Origin: Paragorgia papillata
Taxonomy: Eukaryota; Cnidaria; Anthozoa; Scleralcyonacea; Coralliidae
NCBI GenBank assembly: GCA_035771165.1
Contig: JAWNZC010000087.1
Location: 5,649,501 to 5,713,500, forward strand
Direction: 5' to 3'
DNA: 64,000 nt
The notes under the pieces are model-generated. The model did not search any database. It saw only the letters and a list, made by a program, of their open reading frames with translations, and had not been told where the DNA came from. Of this stretch, positions 44,189 to 55,387 are shown in pieces; position 1 is the first letter of the stretch; the number at the start of each line of letters is the position of its first letter. The translations under genes were made by a program, and so were the position numbers.

Positions 44189-45758
44189 ATGGCAAGTCGA
44201 CGTGGAAGAGTTTTTCGTGAGAGAAATGAGCGTGGGTTTTCTCTTTTTATTCAAAATTTAAAGGGCGTCATTAGCTTATTCTTGTTTAACAATGATACTC
44301 AGCTAAGAACGGAGTCTTTAATCGAAACAAGACAACGATTACTAGATGCATCAGGGACTTTGTCGTTCTTGGTTAATGACTAATGACTTGGCTTCTGGTG
44401 CGCCCAATCCTACTGGAATACCAACGCATGCTATCCAGGAACCGCTGCAAGTTCTGAGGAATTCTTTGACGCAACTGATTAACATAGTTTCTTCTTTGAT
44501 CGAAAGTAGACCTGATTCTGACTATTTGGACAATCTTGATGTTGCTTACGCTGCGCCGACCGTGATACAGCAAGGTCAAGGACCAGGCCGTAAACGATTT
44601 GACATATCGAAAGATCAGCTGGAACACTTAAGGTCTCTGTTTTTCTCGTGGAAAAAAATTGCTAGTCTCCTTCATGTGAGCATTTCCACCCTGCAACGTC
44701 GAAGAAAGGAGTTTAATCTCACTGATGAATTTGAGAACTATTCAGATATATCGGACAATGAATTAGACCAAATTTATGCAAGCATTGTCGGACGTCCAAA
44801 CGAATGGCCATCCACACCGGATATAGGAAGAAGAAGACTCATTGGGGCCTTGAGAAGTAGGGGCTTGCGTGTGCAAAGGTGGAGAATTAGTGACTGTTTG
44901 CATCGTGTGGACCCAGTTGGAACTGCTTTGCGCTGGCGAATGGCTATACACCGCAGGAAATATTTTGTTCCAATGCCAAATAGCCTGTGGCATATAGACT
45001 CTGGGCATAAATTAGTCAGATATAAACTAGTTACTCATGTGTGCGTTGATGGAAAGACCAGGGCAATGTTGTATGTCTCCTGCTGTAACAACAACAAGGC
45101 TGATACTGTACTTGGCTTATTTAAACAGGCTGTTCAGAAATGGGGACTACCATCACATGTTCGATGTGACCATGGTATGGAGAACTATTATGTTGGGGCA
45201 TATATGATAGAGCAACAGGGTGCAGAAAGGGGAAGTATCATCACTGGATCATCAGTCCATAATTCAAGAGTTGAGAGGTCTCATCGTGATATATATTCAG
45301 GAGTGCTAGTTTTTTATGCACGCATATTTGAAGAACTAGAAGATGATAGTGTCCTGGATGTTTTGGATGATGTCCACATGTACAGCTTACATCATGTTTA
45401 CATTCCTCGCATAAATAACTCGTTAGAGGAATTTGTGAATCAAATGAATAATCGTCCAGTTTCCACTGAACGAAACCAATCCCCATTGCAAATGTGGGAA
45501 AAGGGAATGTTAGAGAACATTCACTCTGGACATACTGCCCTCTCACTAGCAGAAATCGAGGACTTGGGAGTGGATCTAAATGGTGTATTAACAATTGAGG
45601 AGGAGGATTATCAAGTCAATGTTTCACCTCCATCAGTTGAATTGTCTGGTGAAGAAATCGAGCAGCTCCCTGACCGTGTCTTAAATGATGAAAATCGTGG
45701 TAAAACTATCTTTTGTCAAGCAGGTGATATGATTGATGGATTTTTGAACTCTGTATAA
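44189..45758 (+). pseudogene. DDE (rve/IS3-type) transposase, one frameshift
   Basis: This would catalyse excision and integration of the 43220-50069 element. The frame from the ATG at 44189 breaks at about 44380, where TAATGAC is tandemly duplicated (7 bp); the remainder is open to 45758. In the 470-codon downstream frame (from 44346), residues about 87-124 form a helix-turn-helix (WKKIASLLHVSISTLQRRR). The integrase-like core has Asp218 (SLWHIDSGHK), Asp275 (VRCDHGMEN) and Glu310 (HNSRVERSHRD), a DD35E spacing. All three catalytic residues are present. The acidic C-terminus follows. Without the duplication the protein would be about 520 residues and look complete. Confidence 0.85.
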
Positions 45759-47616
45759 CAGACAGCAAAAAATTAAACTGATACCAATACACTGTATGTT
45801 ATACTGTACCATAAACAAAATTGTGCAGCAAGTATTACATTATAGATGAGTATAATAATAAACTTTAATGAGTAACATGTCATGAATATTAATGATGAGA
45901 CTAGCTTTCTGTAGTCTAATACTGGTACCAGTGTTTTGAATACAGTACTTGCCAACAAAGTCATATGATTGCAACAGATATGAAAATACCACAATGAGCT
46001 GCTTATTATATTTGGTGTACACATTCTATAATAATTCTACATGCAGCATTTTTAGCCAACCCAGGGGACCAATTGAGACCTTATGATGTGGCATCAGTCC
46101 CCCCTCTCCCACACACAAATCGACCCATGCATGTGATGTCATCAGGTGCCTAAATCAATAATTTGCCCTGGACCCCACAATTTCTCTCAGTGGCCCTGGT
46201 CATACATGGAGAGAAGAACATTCCCAGCATTGAAAACTAGCACAGAACTAGAGTGGTTATGGCAAAAAGTGGCTGATTAATAAAAATTCTATAACTTAAA
46301 AAAAAAAGGAAAAAGATTTTTTCAAAAAAAAATATTCAAATTAGTCTATTTATTACCCACTCATCTATTAAGAAAGTTTTAATGAAAAAAGAAAATTGGG
46401 GCTACCTTTTTCAAAATAAATTAGATTGAAGGGTAATTATCAAACAATTGAAATGTCATTGTTGCCATAGCAACCACTTTAATTTGGTAGGAATTTTTAA
46501 TCTGAGGATGTTGTTCTATGCATAACATTCAGTTTTATTCTAAAATATTTATGCACATTGTATCAGGTCTTCCTAGATGGTCAAAAGATACCCCTCTGTT
46601 ATTTTACTGTCTAACACCAGATGATTTTACTCATCAAGTGAGAGCCACTGACCAGGAGGAAAGGGTTAAACTTGTATTTTCCACTTTTCAAGAAACTGTA
46701 TGGTGCCACCTTAATAGAACATAAGAAAAACAAAGTACAAGTAGCAATTCTGTAATGAAAATGATTGCCTCAGGAAAGATTGGACTTCACCTCAGCCTCA
46801 CAAGCACGGTATAATTATAAACATCACCATTAATTTTACAAACTTCCCAAAAAATAGAACAATGTTTAACCATTAATATAAAGGAATTTAAGGAAAGGCT
46901 GAATAAAACCATCTGACCAAGAAATTTTTCTCACTTTAATATTTTAAATTCAACATTTTATACAATGAATATACTCAACATGCATCAACTTGTTAGCATG
47001 TTTATATAATTAGAATTACTTTATATAAGTACACAAGTTATGAATTCTTACTAACATCTTAGAATCATTGTCAAAATGGCAGAGTTCACCTGTAACACTT
47101 ATCACAACTCATGTGTTTAAAGATGTTTTCAAAGCAATTAAATTACAATTTTAACAGGAACTACATAAAAATACCATGAATGTAAATGTAATATCCATAA
47201 CAAAAATGTATCTACCAAGATCATAAATATGATACACTGTAGTATTATAGTGTCAACAGACAACAGTAATAACAGTAAGTGTAACATTAATCCTTACCAA
47301 AGTATGACTGTGAGAATGCTAGGTCATATAAAGCAAGCAACCTTTCTTGTGTGGGCAATGGAAACTGATTGGTGGCTCTCGGTAGCTCTAACAGATTCCC
47401 ACAAGTGTGAGCTAAAGGCACAAACCCTTAGTTAGTAAAAGCGATCTCCACGCTCTCCATAGCACCGTGAAGCACGCTGGTGATTTATACGATCGAGCTA
47501 ACAGCGTATAGAATAAATAAGATATAATTTAGTTGCAATGGATAATGGATATACCGGGCGGGAAACGTAATTTAAAAATAAAAATCAATGCCTTCAAGTT
47601 CGGTGCGCTCTAAGAC
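45759..47616. other. Transposon interior, non-coding
   Basis: No frame was recognised. 46600-46680 is a copy of the short TTAAC/TCTAACACCAGATGATTTTA repeat family. It may hold the decayed body of the gene whose tail is at 47617. Confidence 0.45.
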
Positions 47617-47925
47617 TAAGCACGAAATGACCCAACCAATGTGCGATACGACCAATCCAAGATGCGCGAACATTTGGCGAACTGTTTAGAAAGTCAGTCC
47701 TTCTCACCATTTCCCAGACAACCCGAGTCTAAAGCTGTCAAATTTCGCAAAGAGTTTGCCTTTCATGCGATTGAGTTGTTTTGCCATTGTCTCATGCCAG
47801 AGGCACGGGATGATATGATCGAGTGCAACTTGAAATGCGAGAATCTAGAGACATTCCCAAATGAAGACGAATGGCAGTGTAGAGATTGTCGGCCTCCAAG
47901 CCCAAAGCGATCCAAACATTTATAA
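47617..47925 (+). pseudogene. C48 (Ulp1-like) protease tail with PHD-like finger
   Basis: The open frame begins after a stop just before 47617 and reads ARNDPTNVRYDQSKMREHL, AIELFCHCLMPEARDDMIEC and WQCRDCRPP. Ulp1-type proteases carried by eukaryotic transposons often end with a DP..V.YDQ.KMR.HL block followed by a zinc finger; the CHC...C...WQCRDC pattern looks like a shortened PHD finger. The catalytic Cys/His region is not readable upstream, so this is a C-terminal remnant. Family recognition is from memory of sequence pattern and is tentative. If it belongs to the element, it would be a SUMO/ubiquitin-like protease. Confidence 0.4.
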
Positions 47926-48379
47926 ACGATTATAACAGTTGAAACGTTTTAACAGAACTAATGTTGTGATATACATTTTTCAGTAGTGTTTTTTTTTATC
48001 TTTTACATATTTGGTCATAAACGATTATACCAGTTGAAACTTTCTTGACAGAACTAATTTTGTATATACATTTTTTAGCGATGTTTATTTATCCTTGTAG
48101 TTGTATACATATTTTCCATTTGGTAACTTTCTAGTTTTTTGTAGTACTTACTGTATTGTTGTATGTACGTCAACGAACCAAATTTTCGAACTTTGAAAAT
48201 GTCGCCCAACAATGTTTTCTATTCGCTATTGCAACACAATAAGCTCGACTGTGTGGGGTTTATAAGTGGCTTTGGATATGAAAATTAATGAATGTAACAT
48301 ATTCATCGTTTTCTAGGTTGTTTTGGGTATAAAAACAGTTTAAAAAGGGGGGTCCAAATCCGCTAAAGGGGGTCCAAAT

Positions 48380-49683
48380 CTACTGGGGGGGTCCAAATCC
48401 GCTGTGACACCGGATCCATTCTTTGCGAGGGCCACCCAAATCTACTGATTCTTCTCCCATGAAGTCTACCTGGAATGTCTTTGTAAAGTCATCAATAAAT
48501 TGAAACTCACTGAATGTTGTTTCCATAATGTTATCCCTGTCCACAGTAATGCAATTTATGTCTCCATCAATGGTTTCCTCATGACTAGCGACATCAAGCA
48601 TTCTTCCAGAGACAATTTCCTGTTGCAGAAACCTTATGACTTCAATTGGATGGATTAGATTCAAACGTTTTGCAGTATTGATTATAGACTGAATGTCAAT
48701 AAGGCACTTTAACTGGGTGGGGTTTGAGGAAGGTACATCAGACACAGACAACTCATGAGTAGATTCTGCAGGGATACCATCATCAACATTAGGGATATTA
48801 GTTCCTGAGCTAGTTCCTGAACTGAGTAGAGTGAGAGATGATGGTTCAGCAGGGACTGTGAAGTCACAGTTTATATCATTGGTACTGTTGGTAAGATCTA
48901 CAACTTCACTGGTATTTACATTGGTAACTGGAACCACTGGAGGCAGAGTAGATGTTGGTAAAATAAAAATGTCAGTATGTTCTGACACCTGGCTGAGGTC
49001 ATCTTCCGGAAACATGTCATCAGCAGGTTCACGTTTGGGTTCATACAACGGCCGCAAATATATGCAGCCAGAAGGTGCAATGGACTTACGCAAAAGTTTG
49101 GCATCTATCTTCTTACCGGTTGGGATGTTCGGTCGTAATAATGTACCAGAGGAGTTTTTCATAATTTCAAAGCCGACTCCTTCTAAAGAACCACAAAGCA
49201 AGGTTGCTAATTCTTTTTCCAACAGTTGGGCATCCCAATATCGATTTATATCAAATCCGGTAATGACTCTTCCATTTTTCTCCAGTTCGACTTTTTCAGT
49301 TTTCGTAGGTATTCGGTCACTCGCCATTTTAACCACGACAACATCTCGCGTTACGGTGTCAGATGCCAATGGTCGACCAGCCGATCGTGAACGTCTGGTA
49401 TTGTTCTGCGGAGCTGGACAGGGCCGCACTCGTGTACTTGTTGAAGTTGGTTGGTATCGCCCACTCGCCCAGTAGTTGATCTTGATCTTTGTGCAGCAGC
49501 AGCAGCAGCAGTAGGAAATCTTCTCTGCAATTCATTTAAACTAGAATTAACACTAGCAGGTACCGGAGAAACGTTAGCCCGTGGATTGTCGATCACCTTG
49601 GTAATTTCGTTGATACTATTGATTGCATTTTGTGCAATCTTTCTTAGCTCTTCTTTCATCGACAAGTCAATTTGGTCAGCCAT
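48380..49683 (-). pseudogene. HECT-domain protein, N-terminal region, truncated
   Basis: The minus-strand frame 49683-49351 (MADQIDLSMKEELRKIAQNA...) gives a plausible N-terminus. It continues in another frame from about 49429 to 48380: a basic linker, then KVELEKNGRVITGFDINRYW, LRPNIPTGKKIDAKLLRKSI, an acidic Ser/Thr-rich stretch, and finally VDFMGEESVDLGGPRKEW. That last motif opens HECT ubiquitin-ligase domains. The frame then ends 11 residues later, so the E2-binding lobe and the catalytic Cys lobe are absent. An intron or a frameshift joins the two frames. Similar G2E3-like proteins with partial HECT domains are, as I recall, frequent beside IS3EU-type transposases in fish and cnidarians. 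Confidence 0.6.
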
Positions 49684-49764
49684 GTTTTTTTCGGGCGCCC
49701 AAAAACACGGTAAATAGTAAGTACTTCATGTTATGGGATATAATGCATCAAACCTAATCCTAGT

Positions 49765-50069
49765 ACCGCAAAGTATTCTGGGATATGGCAGATAATTCCG
49801 AAACACCATAATATTAATTCTGACAGATAATATTAATTCTGACAGATAATATTAATTCTGACACATAATATTAATTCTGACACATAATATTAATTAAAAT
49901 ACATAATATTAATTAGAGTTGATAAAAATAATTATAATACATCACAAAATATTTTCGAGCTGATAAAAATAATTACTAATTTATTAAATATTAAATGTCA
50001 CAACCTAAAAAATAATTGTTTGTTCAACAAAAATAATTAAAGTAATTTTGACCAGAACGGTCCTTCATA
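49765..50069. repeat. Right terminal inverted repeat of IS3EU-like element
   Basis: Reverse complement of the left repeat, from the CCCAGAATACTTTGCGGTAC-type inner end (minus-strand reading) to the outer TATGAAGG. Without a nested insertion it is about 305 bp. Confidence 0.85.
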
Positions 50070-51190
50070 CGAACAACGTTGTTGGCTAGAAAAATGTGCT
50101 GTTAGAACAACTTGTTCATGACTGTTGATTTATCCGTGAACAAGTTGTTCGAACTATAAGTGAACAACTTGTTTATGGGGTGCAGCACAACATTGTGTGT
50201 GTATTTTTACGCGTGTACCCAGGCTAGCTCGCTTTGCTGAGATCGTGCTTGTGCTATTATTTCTTGTTAATTTTCATCTTGTGTTTATATGAGAGCCGAG
50301 CCAGCCCACCTAGCTGAGATCTCGCTTTGTGAGACCGAGATCTCGGTTACCCGGGCTGGTTTTTTTCAACAATTCACAAGTTCCGCTTGTTCATATTTAA
50401 AACAATGAGACTTCGTGTCTTACCAGAACTGGTAAATTACGCAATTAGCACAGAATAAAGAATATCGATGCAATCTTTTGTAAGCCCATCGTTAATAAAA
50501 AGATTAGCTAACCCACGAAAGCGTTTTCACGAAGACTAATTAATTTATTAAGTCTTCGCTATGATCACGAAACACACGAACAACGTTTTGATGTTCTATT
50601 TCAGTTCCTTTCAGCCCTATTTATTCACACAGTCAAGCAAACGAACGCGTATCGAAGCGAGTTCAATAGTTTTTCAGCCCAGTTTGCCGAGATGAAAACG
50701 ATTACATGGACATTTTCATGCCGGTTAACCGGGCCAGCCCGCTTGCCATGTAATCGCCCCCCTTAAAGTGCATTAAGTGCATATATCATCTGAATACGTT
50801 CTACATAGGGCAAACAGTTGTTCAGTGAAATATATTTTTTTGATTGGAGCTATTCTTCAATGGGTTTTTTTGGCGATTCGCATTTCTAGTATGGTAATGA
50901 GACGACGTCTATGTAGGCATTTGGCTTTCTTTCTCTTTTTGGCAAGATAAACTACCTGAGAATGTTTGTGGAAAAACTCATACAATATGGAACATGTTGT
51001 TCAAACACACCATTAATGGAAGAATTGGGTCATGTCACTCCTGCAAATAAATATTGTGTAGATAATGATGACTACTTTGACGTCATCTCATTACCATTTT
51101 GAAAACAAAAATCTCTATTAAAGCAATAAAGGTTGCTCTAATCTAAAACATATTTCGTTGTTCAACTATTTGCCAAAGGTACACCGTATT
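50070..51190. repeat. Composite repeat copy A, right part
   Basis: Continues copy A after the IS3EU-like insertion and is colinear with 58050-59235, including GAACAAGTTGTTCGAACTAT and CGTATCGAAGCGAGTTCAA. The paired GCCAGCCCGCTTGCCATGTA end and the GCGGGTGTTTATATGG word at 42911 could be the termini of one palindromic MITE inside it. Confidence 0.8.
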
Positions 51191-52824
51191 TAGATGATAA
51201 GGTCAACATACTCGTTCGTCAACCTCGTCTCCATGACCATTTGTCGGGGCTGGGCCAAGATGGCGGCCAAAAACAAAATGGCGGGAACAAATGGCCCTGG
51301 CACAGGCTGCAAAAAATGAGCCATATTTTGACTCATTTTTTACTCGGACCCAGTCTTCACTAAGTTTATCGCGCCTAGTCAGGCTCAATTTTTTCTGAAT
51401 ATTTAGTTCAGCTTGACTGACCCAAACTGAAAACAATCAAAACATTCATTTCCAAATACATTGTCGAATTATTAAAATAAATACACTTTTAATAAATATC
51501 TGTAAATGCTTAGTATTTATCATTTGCTTCACCGTTGTACCAAATTCGCAAGAAACTGGATTGCCGTTGTCTGGCCGGGCCGCCTTGTTTTCGTGAGTTT
51601 TCGGTGGATTCAATTCAGCGTTTTGAGAAACATTTAGGCTTCGTTTAGTCGAGAATTCTTGTTTGAAAAAAGCCTGCTTCTCAATGGCCAAACACGTAAA
51701 TTCTACCCTGTGGTGTACTTTCCTTTCGCAGCCAAAATACTTTTTGACTTTGTTCACCAAGTCTTTCGTTCGCCCGATTTAGAAAACACACTGAATTGCC
51801 ATCCCAACATATTTATTTTGTTGTTAATCGTACAATTTATAATTTACATTATTAGGTAAATTAGCATAATTAAATTAATTTGCGTAATCGTGATGACGTT
51901 CACGACTCACGTGATATTAAAAACTCCAAAGTTTATCGTTCGACAGTAAACCAACATGCAGTCTGACAGCCAGTGAAAGGAAGGTTGGAACCTTCAGTTT
52001 GTGATAAAAAAGTCAAAACTTTAAGATGTAGTTACGAATTGAAGTCAGAATGCAGTCCGAGTGTTTTTAAAGTTTAGTTCATAAAGATTCTTCGTCGTTC
52101 TTCTTCGTCGCTCGCTCGTTTTTGGCTGTTCGCTTGGAATCGAAAGTCGCTTTGAAATACTGGCTGACTGCAATGTTGAAAGTGTGTTGTTCGAGTATGA
52201 AGACGAAAATTCTTGTAGTATTAAAGCCATTTGTAACTTTTTTCAAAGACATGACACGATTAGGTTGGCATGTGGAAAATATTTGACTAAAGGGTATATA
52301 TAACGACTTGTAGTTGTTTTTTTTAGTATAGTTGGACAACAGAAGAAAGACAGTTTAGTGTCAAAAGGTTTCAGCTTTTCTGTCTTCTCGTGGTATGTTT
52401 TTCTATATATAAGCTTACTTCTATATAGTTTCATTTAGTGATTTAAAATACTGTGTTCTCAAGTTTGTCAATGTCGGTATGTTTTGCCGACCGTTTTAAA
52501 CTGTTTTCATACGTCGTTGAGCAATAATACTTTAAAACTTTATTAATGTCGCTCGTAAATTTTGCTTTGTCATAGTTTTTCCAGCTTTTCTTTTAAAATT
52601 CGCTATTTTCACATGCAGTTGTCAAAACCCATTTGGATAATAAAACTCATTTGCATCCCCGTAGCTCTCTGCTAGATATATTTGTTCTGTGGCAAGCGAA
52701 ATAGTTATAAAAATCGATCAATTTTAAATGACAGAATGTAAAACTTTTTTGTTTTTGTTTTTAAATCCACAGCGGTCCGTATCGGGGTCCGTATCGTAGG
52801 ATATGGACCGCTCGCTGGCCAATC
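51191..52824. other. Non-coding, nothing recognised
   Basis: Open frames of 60-100 codons on both strands have no recognised motif. AAGATGGCGGCCAAAAAC near 51258 is Kozak-like, but its frame is short. Confidence 0.4.
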
Positions 52825-54118
52825 CAGTGTTTCCACAATGAAATGGCGAAATTTCCTTTTCCGGTCTTAAAAATTCCTTTAATTTCCTTGAAATGAGAAT
52901 GTAATTTCCTTGAAATTTCCTTCAAATTCCTTGATTAACAGAAGGTAATTTTTTATAGTATTGTCGTGTTTTAGTCTGCCAAGTCTCAAAACTCCATCAG
53001 ATTTTACATCAGATGTAACAATCGCAAGCTTAAAGGCTTAAAGTTATTAAACACAGCTAGCAATGCATTCTGGGAAGGTGTTAGATTGGCTACTAGGCTC
53101 AGGCCCCGGGATCGCGTAACGCCATAACATTTCTTCAAACTTTCTGATTTTTAATTTTTCCTACCTTGAGCACTTTTCTTTTATTTATTACTCGGGCTAC
53201 CGCAGGTAGACGAGTCTAGGTTTCGCGATTATTTTTATTTTTATTATTATTTTTTTGCGACGCGTTATTAGTCTTTCATTATGTTCACAGACATAGTTAT
53301 TGGGCAGTAATGTCGCTGGCAAGTATCTTGATATTATTATATACGCTTACAATCGCACACGCCGTTCATTAAGTGAACTTGCAGGTGACACTTTGTGTTT
53401 TCTATCGGAGAATTGGATTGTGTTTTGACTTTTGTCTGTGACCAATGTGTTTAATAGACTTTAGATCTTAGCACTGCATGTGACAACCTGCGCATGTATA
53501 TGATTGTAAAACACCTTCACCTACTATATATAGCACTGTGATTTTGCAGTAGCCCGAGTGAACTCCTCACCAGGCGTCTTGTTTATTTTAACCAATTCAA
53601 AAACAGTAAAGTGCAAGTTAAAATGTTAAACATTCATAAATCTTAAAATGAATCTTAAACAGTACACTGTACACTAGTACACTACCTGTGACAGTGTGAC
53701 TAACAGTACAGTTAGTACACCATGTCACCATAACTGCATATCATAGTCATACATTCATACTAAGCAAGTAAGCATACTTGGCAAGAAGTGTAAAGTAAAC
53801 TACGTCTAAATGTTGAAAGATCTTAAATCTTTTCCAACAACTTAAGAATAAAACTGCTTTACAGTTTACACGTCATGTGATGTGCCAGTTGGGGGTACTT
53901 CATATAAGAATAATATAATATTTTCAAGTTGGGACTCGAACAAACTACCAAAAAATACAAAAGTTTGACATTTGAAAATATTGTTTTACTTTTAGCAAAA
54001 TTTCCTTAGATTTCCTGAATTTTCTTAGATTTCCTTGAATTTTCCTTCATCCTAAAAAATTCTTTTTTACAGTCAAATTTCCTTGAAACAGGAAATTTCC
54101 TGGAAAGTGGAAACACTG
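52825..54118. mobile_element. hAT-like non-autonomous element, second copy
   Basis: CAGTGTTTCCAC at the left and GTGGAAACACTG at the right. Colinear in reverse orientation with 28992-31511 but without that copy's two nested insertions, so it provides the empty sites. Confidence 0.8.
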
Positions 54119-54232
54119 CGTCGCACATGCGCAAAACGTTTGGCAGCGGTGTTGGGTCCACCATATTTTGACCGAGTCGTCCCCAGGCCCCAGACAACGA
54201 AAACTCGTCTTCCCGCGCCCGCCGCCAAACTC
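54119..54232. repeat. Partial copy of the 40845-40975 repeat
   Basis: CGTCGCACATGCGCAAAACG through GCCGCCAAACTC matches 40844-40972, minus a CCCGCCCG-rich segment. Confidence 0.75.
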
Positions 54233-54340
54233 TGCCGGAAGGCCTGTGTCAATGTAGTTGCATTTTTCGCAACTGGTCCCGGTTTGGTCTTAAAATGTAT
54301 ATATTCTACACTCGAATTTTCCTTCACCCAAAATCCTTAG
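54233..54340 (+). repeat. SINE body, head missing
   Basis: TGCCGGAAGGCCTGTGTCAA to CTTCACCCAAAATCC matches the body of the SINE at 55205-55385. Confidence 0.75.
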
Positions 54341-54354
54341 AACATGCTATGTAA

Positions 54355-55116
54355 CAATCTCGTACCCAGAGCCTGCGATCCTTTTGGTCATTACCAAGGA
54401 ACGGAGGCTCTGGGGAACTCCGATGAAACTTGTCATCTGATTGGTTAGTTTTAAAACAGTAAAATTTCAAATAATGTGCACGTTGCTAACTTGTTTAAGC
54501 GATTTCTGGACGTTCTGTAACACATAATTATACAAGACAGACCCAAATACAATTGAACACATGAAATAATTCAAAACAGCAAAAATCCCGACAATTTACA
54601 AGTTAAAACTATTATTATTCTCGCTTCGTCGCCAAACAAACATACATCGTCTGACTCGTCTCGTATTTCTTCGCAGTTTCGTCTCAGAACTTTAAAATTA
54701 TATTAGAGAATACAAGGTCGATGTAGTTTAGCCAAAATTCCTGACAGAAAGAACAATTCCTTACCTGAGGGGCTGAGCCGATCACTGCCGAGTGCCGACG
54801 GCGACGCGGACATATAAAACACTCGTCAAATCGTCCGGTTGACGATTCAGAAAAAAGCTAAGAAAGACCATTTGTATCACAACGCTTTGTCAAGAGCTTT
54901 GTAAAACATACTGGGCCATTCTTTATCGGTCAACAAATATTTCCCTGGTCTTCGAACAAGCTAAAGATCGTCGATGACAGTAACAAATTTTAGGGAACTG
55001 GGAACCAGAGGACTGGAAACAAAAACACAATTTTGGGGTCTTTTTCATCGGAGTTTCCCAGAGCCTCCGTTCCTTGGTACAGACCAAAAGGATCGCAGGC
55101 TCTGGGTACGAGATTG
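54355..55116. mobile_element. DNA transposon, 762 bp, 9-bp target duplication
   Basis: The inverted ends are about 65 bp, starting CAATCTCGTACCCAGAGCCT. The exact duplication GCTATGTAA lies at 54346-54354 and 55117-55125. No coding capacity. The end motif is shared with the elements at 22385 and 29623. Confidence 0.92.
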
Positions 55117-55204
55117 GCTATGTAATCGAGTGAAATGCCCAATATTACTTATAATATACCCAATTCTCTCCTGGCATTACCACCTTATTATATATACAGA
55201 ACTC

Positions 55205-55385
55205 CCGATCAAGCTCTCGGCAACGCCCTCCGTGGCTCAGTGGTCAGAGCATTGCACTAGAATCGCAAGGTCGTGGGTTCAATTCCTGCCGGAAGGCCTG
55301 TGTAGTTGCATTTTTCGCAACTGGTCCCGGTTTGGTCTTAAAATGTATATATTCTACACTCGAATTTTCCTTCACCCAAAATCCT
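55205..55385 (+). repeat. tRNA-derived SINE, nearly complete
   Basis: The head has an A box TGGCTCAGTGG and a B box GGGTTCAATTCC at tRNA-like spacing, with CACTAGAATCGCAAGG between. The body runs CGGAAGGCCTGTGTAG to TTCACCCAAAATCC. A headless copy is at 54233-54340. Confidence 0.75.
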
Positions 55386-55387
55386 CT

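Larger units (their letters stand above)
43220..50069. mobile_element. IS3EU-like DNA transposon, 6.85 kb
   Basis: The terminal inverted repeats are about 300 bp, starting TATGAAGG. The duplication CGAACAA lies at 43213-43219 and 50070-50076, and the homologous empty site in copy B (about 58047) reads GTGCGAACAACGTTG once. Cargo: a DDE transposase (+), a C48/PHD-like fragment (+) and a HECT-type N-terminal region (-). The left repeat is expanded by a nested MITE (43531-44039). The transposase family and the TAT terminus fit IS3EU as I recall it; the class name is inference. Confidence 0.8.
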
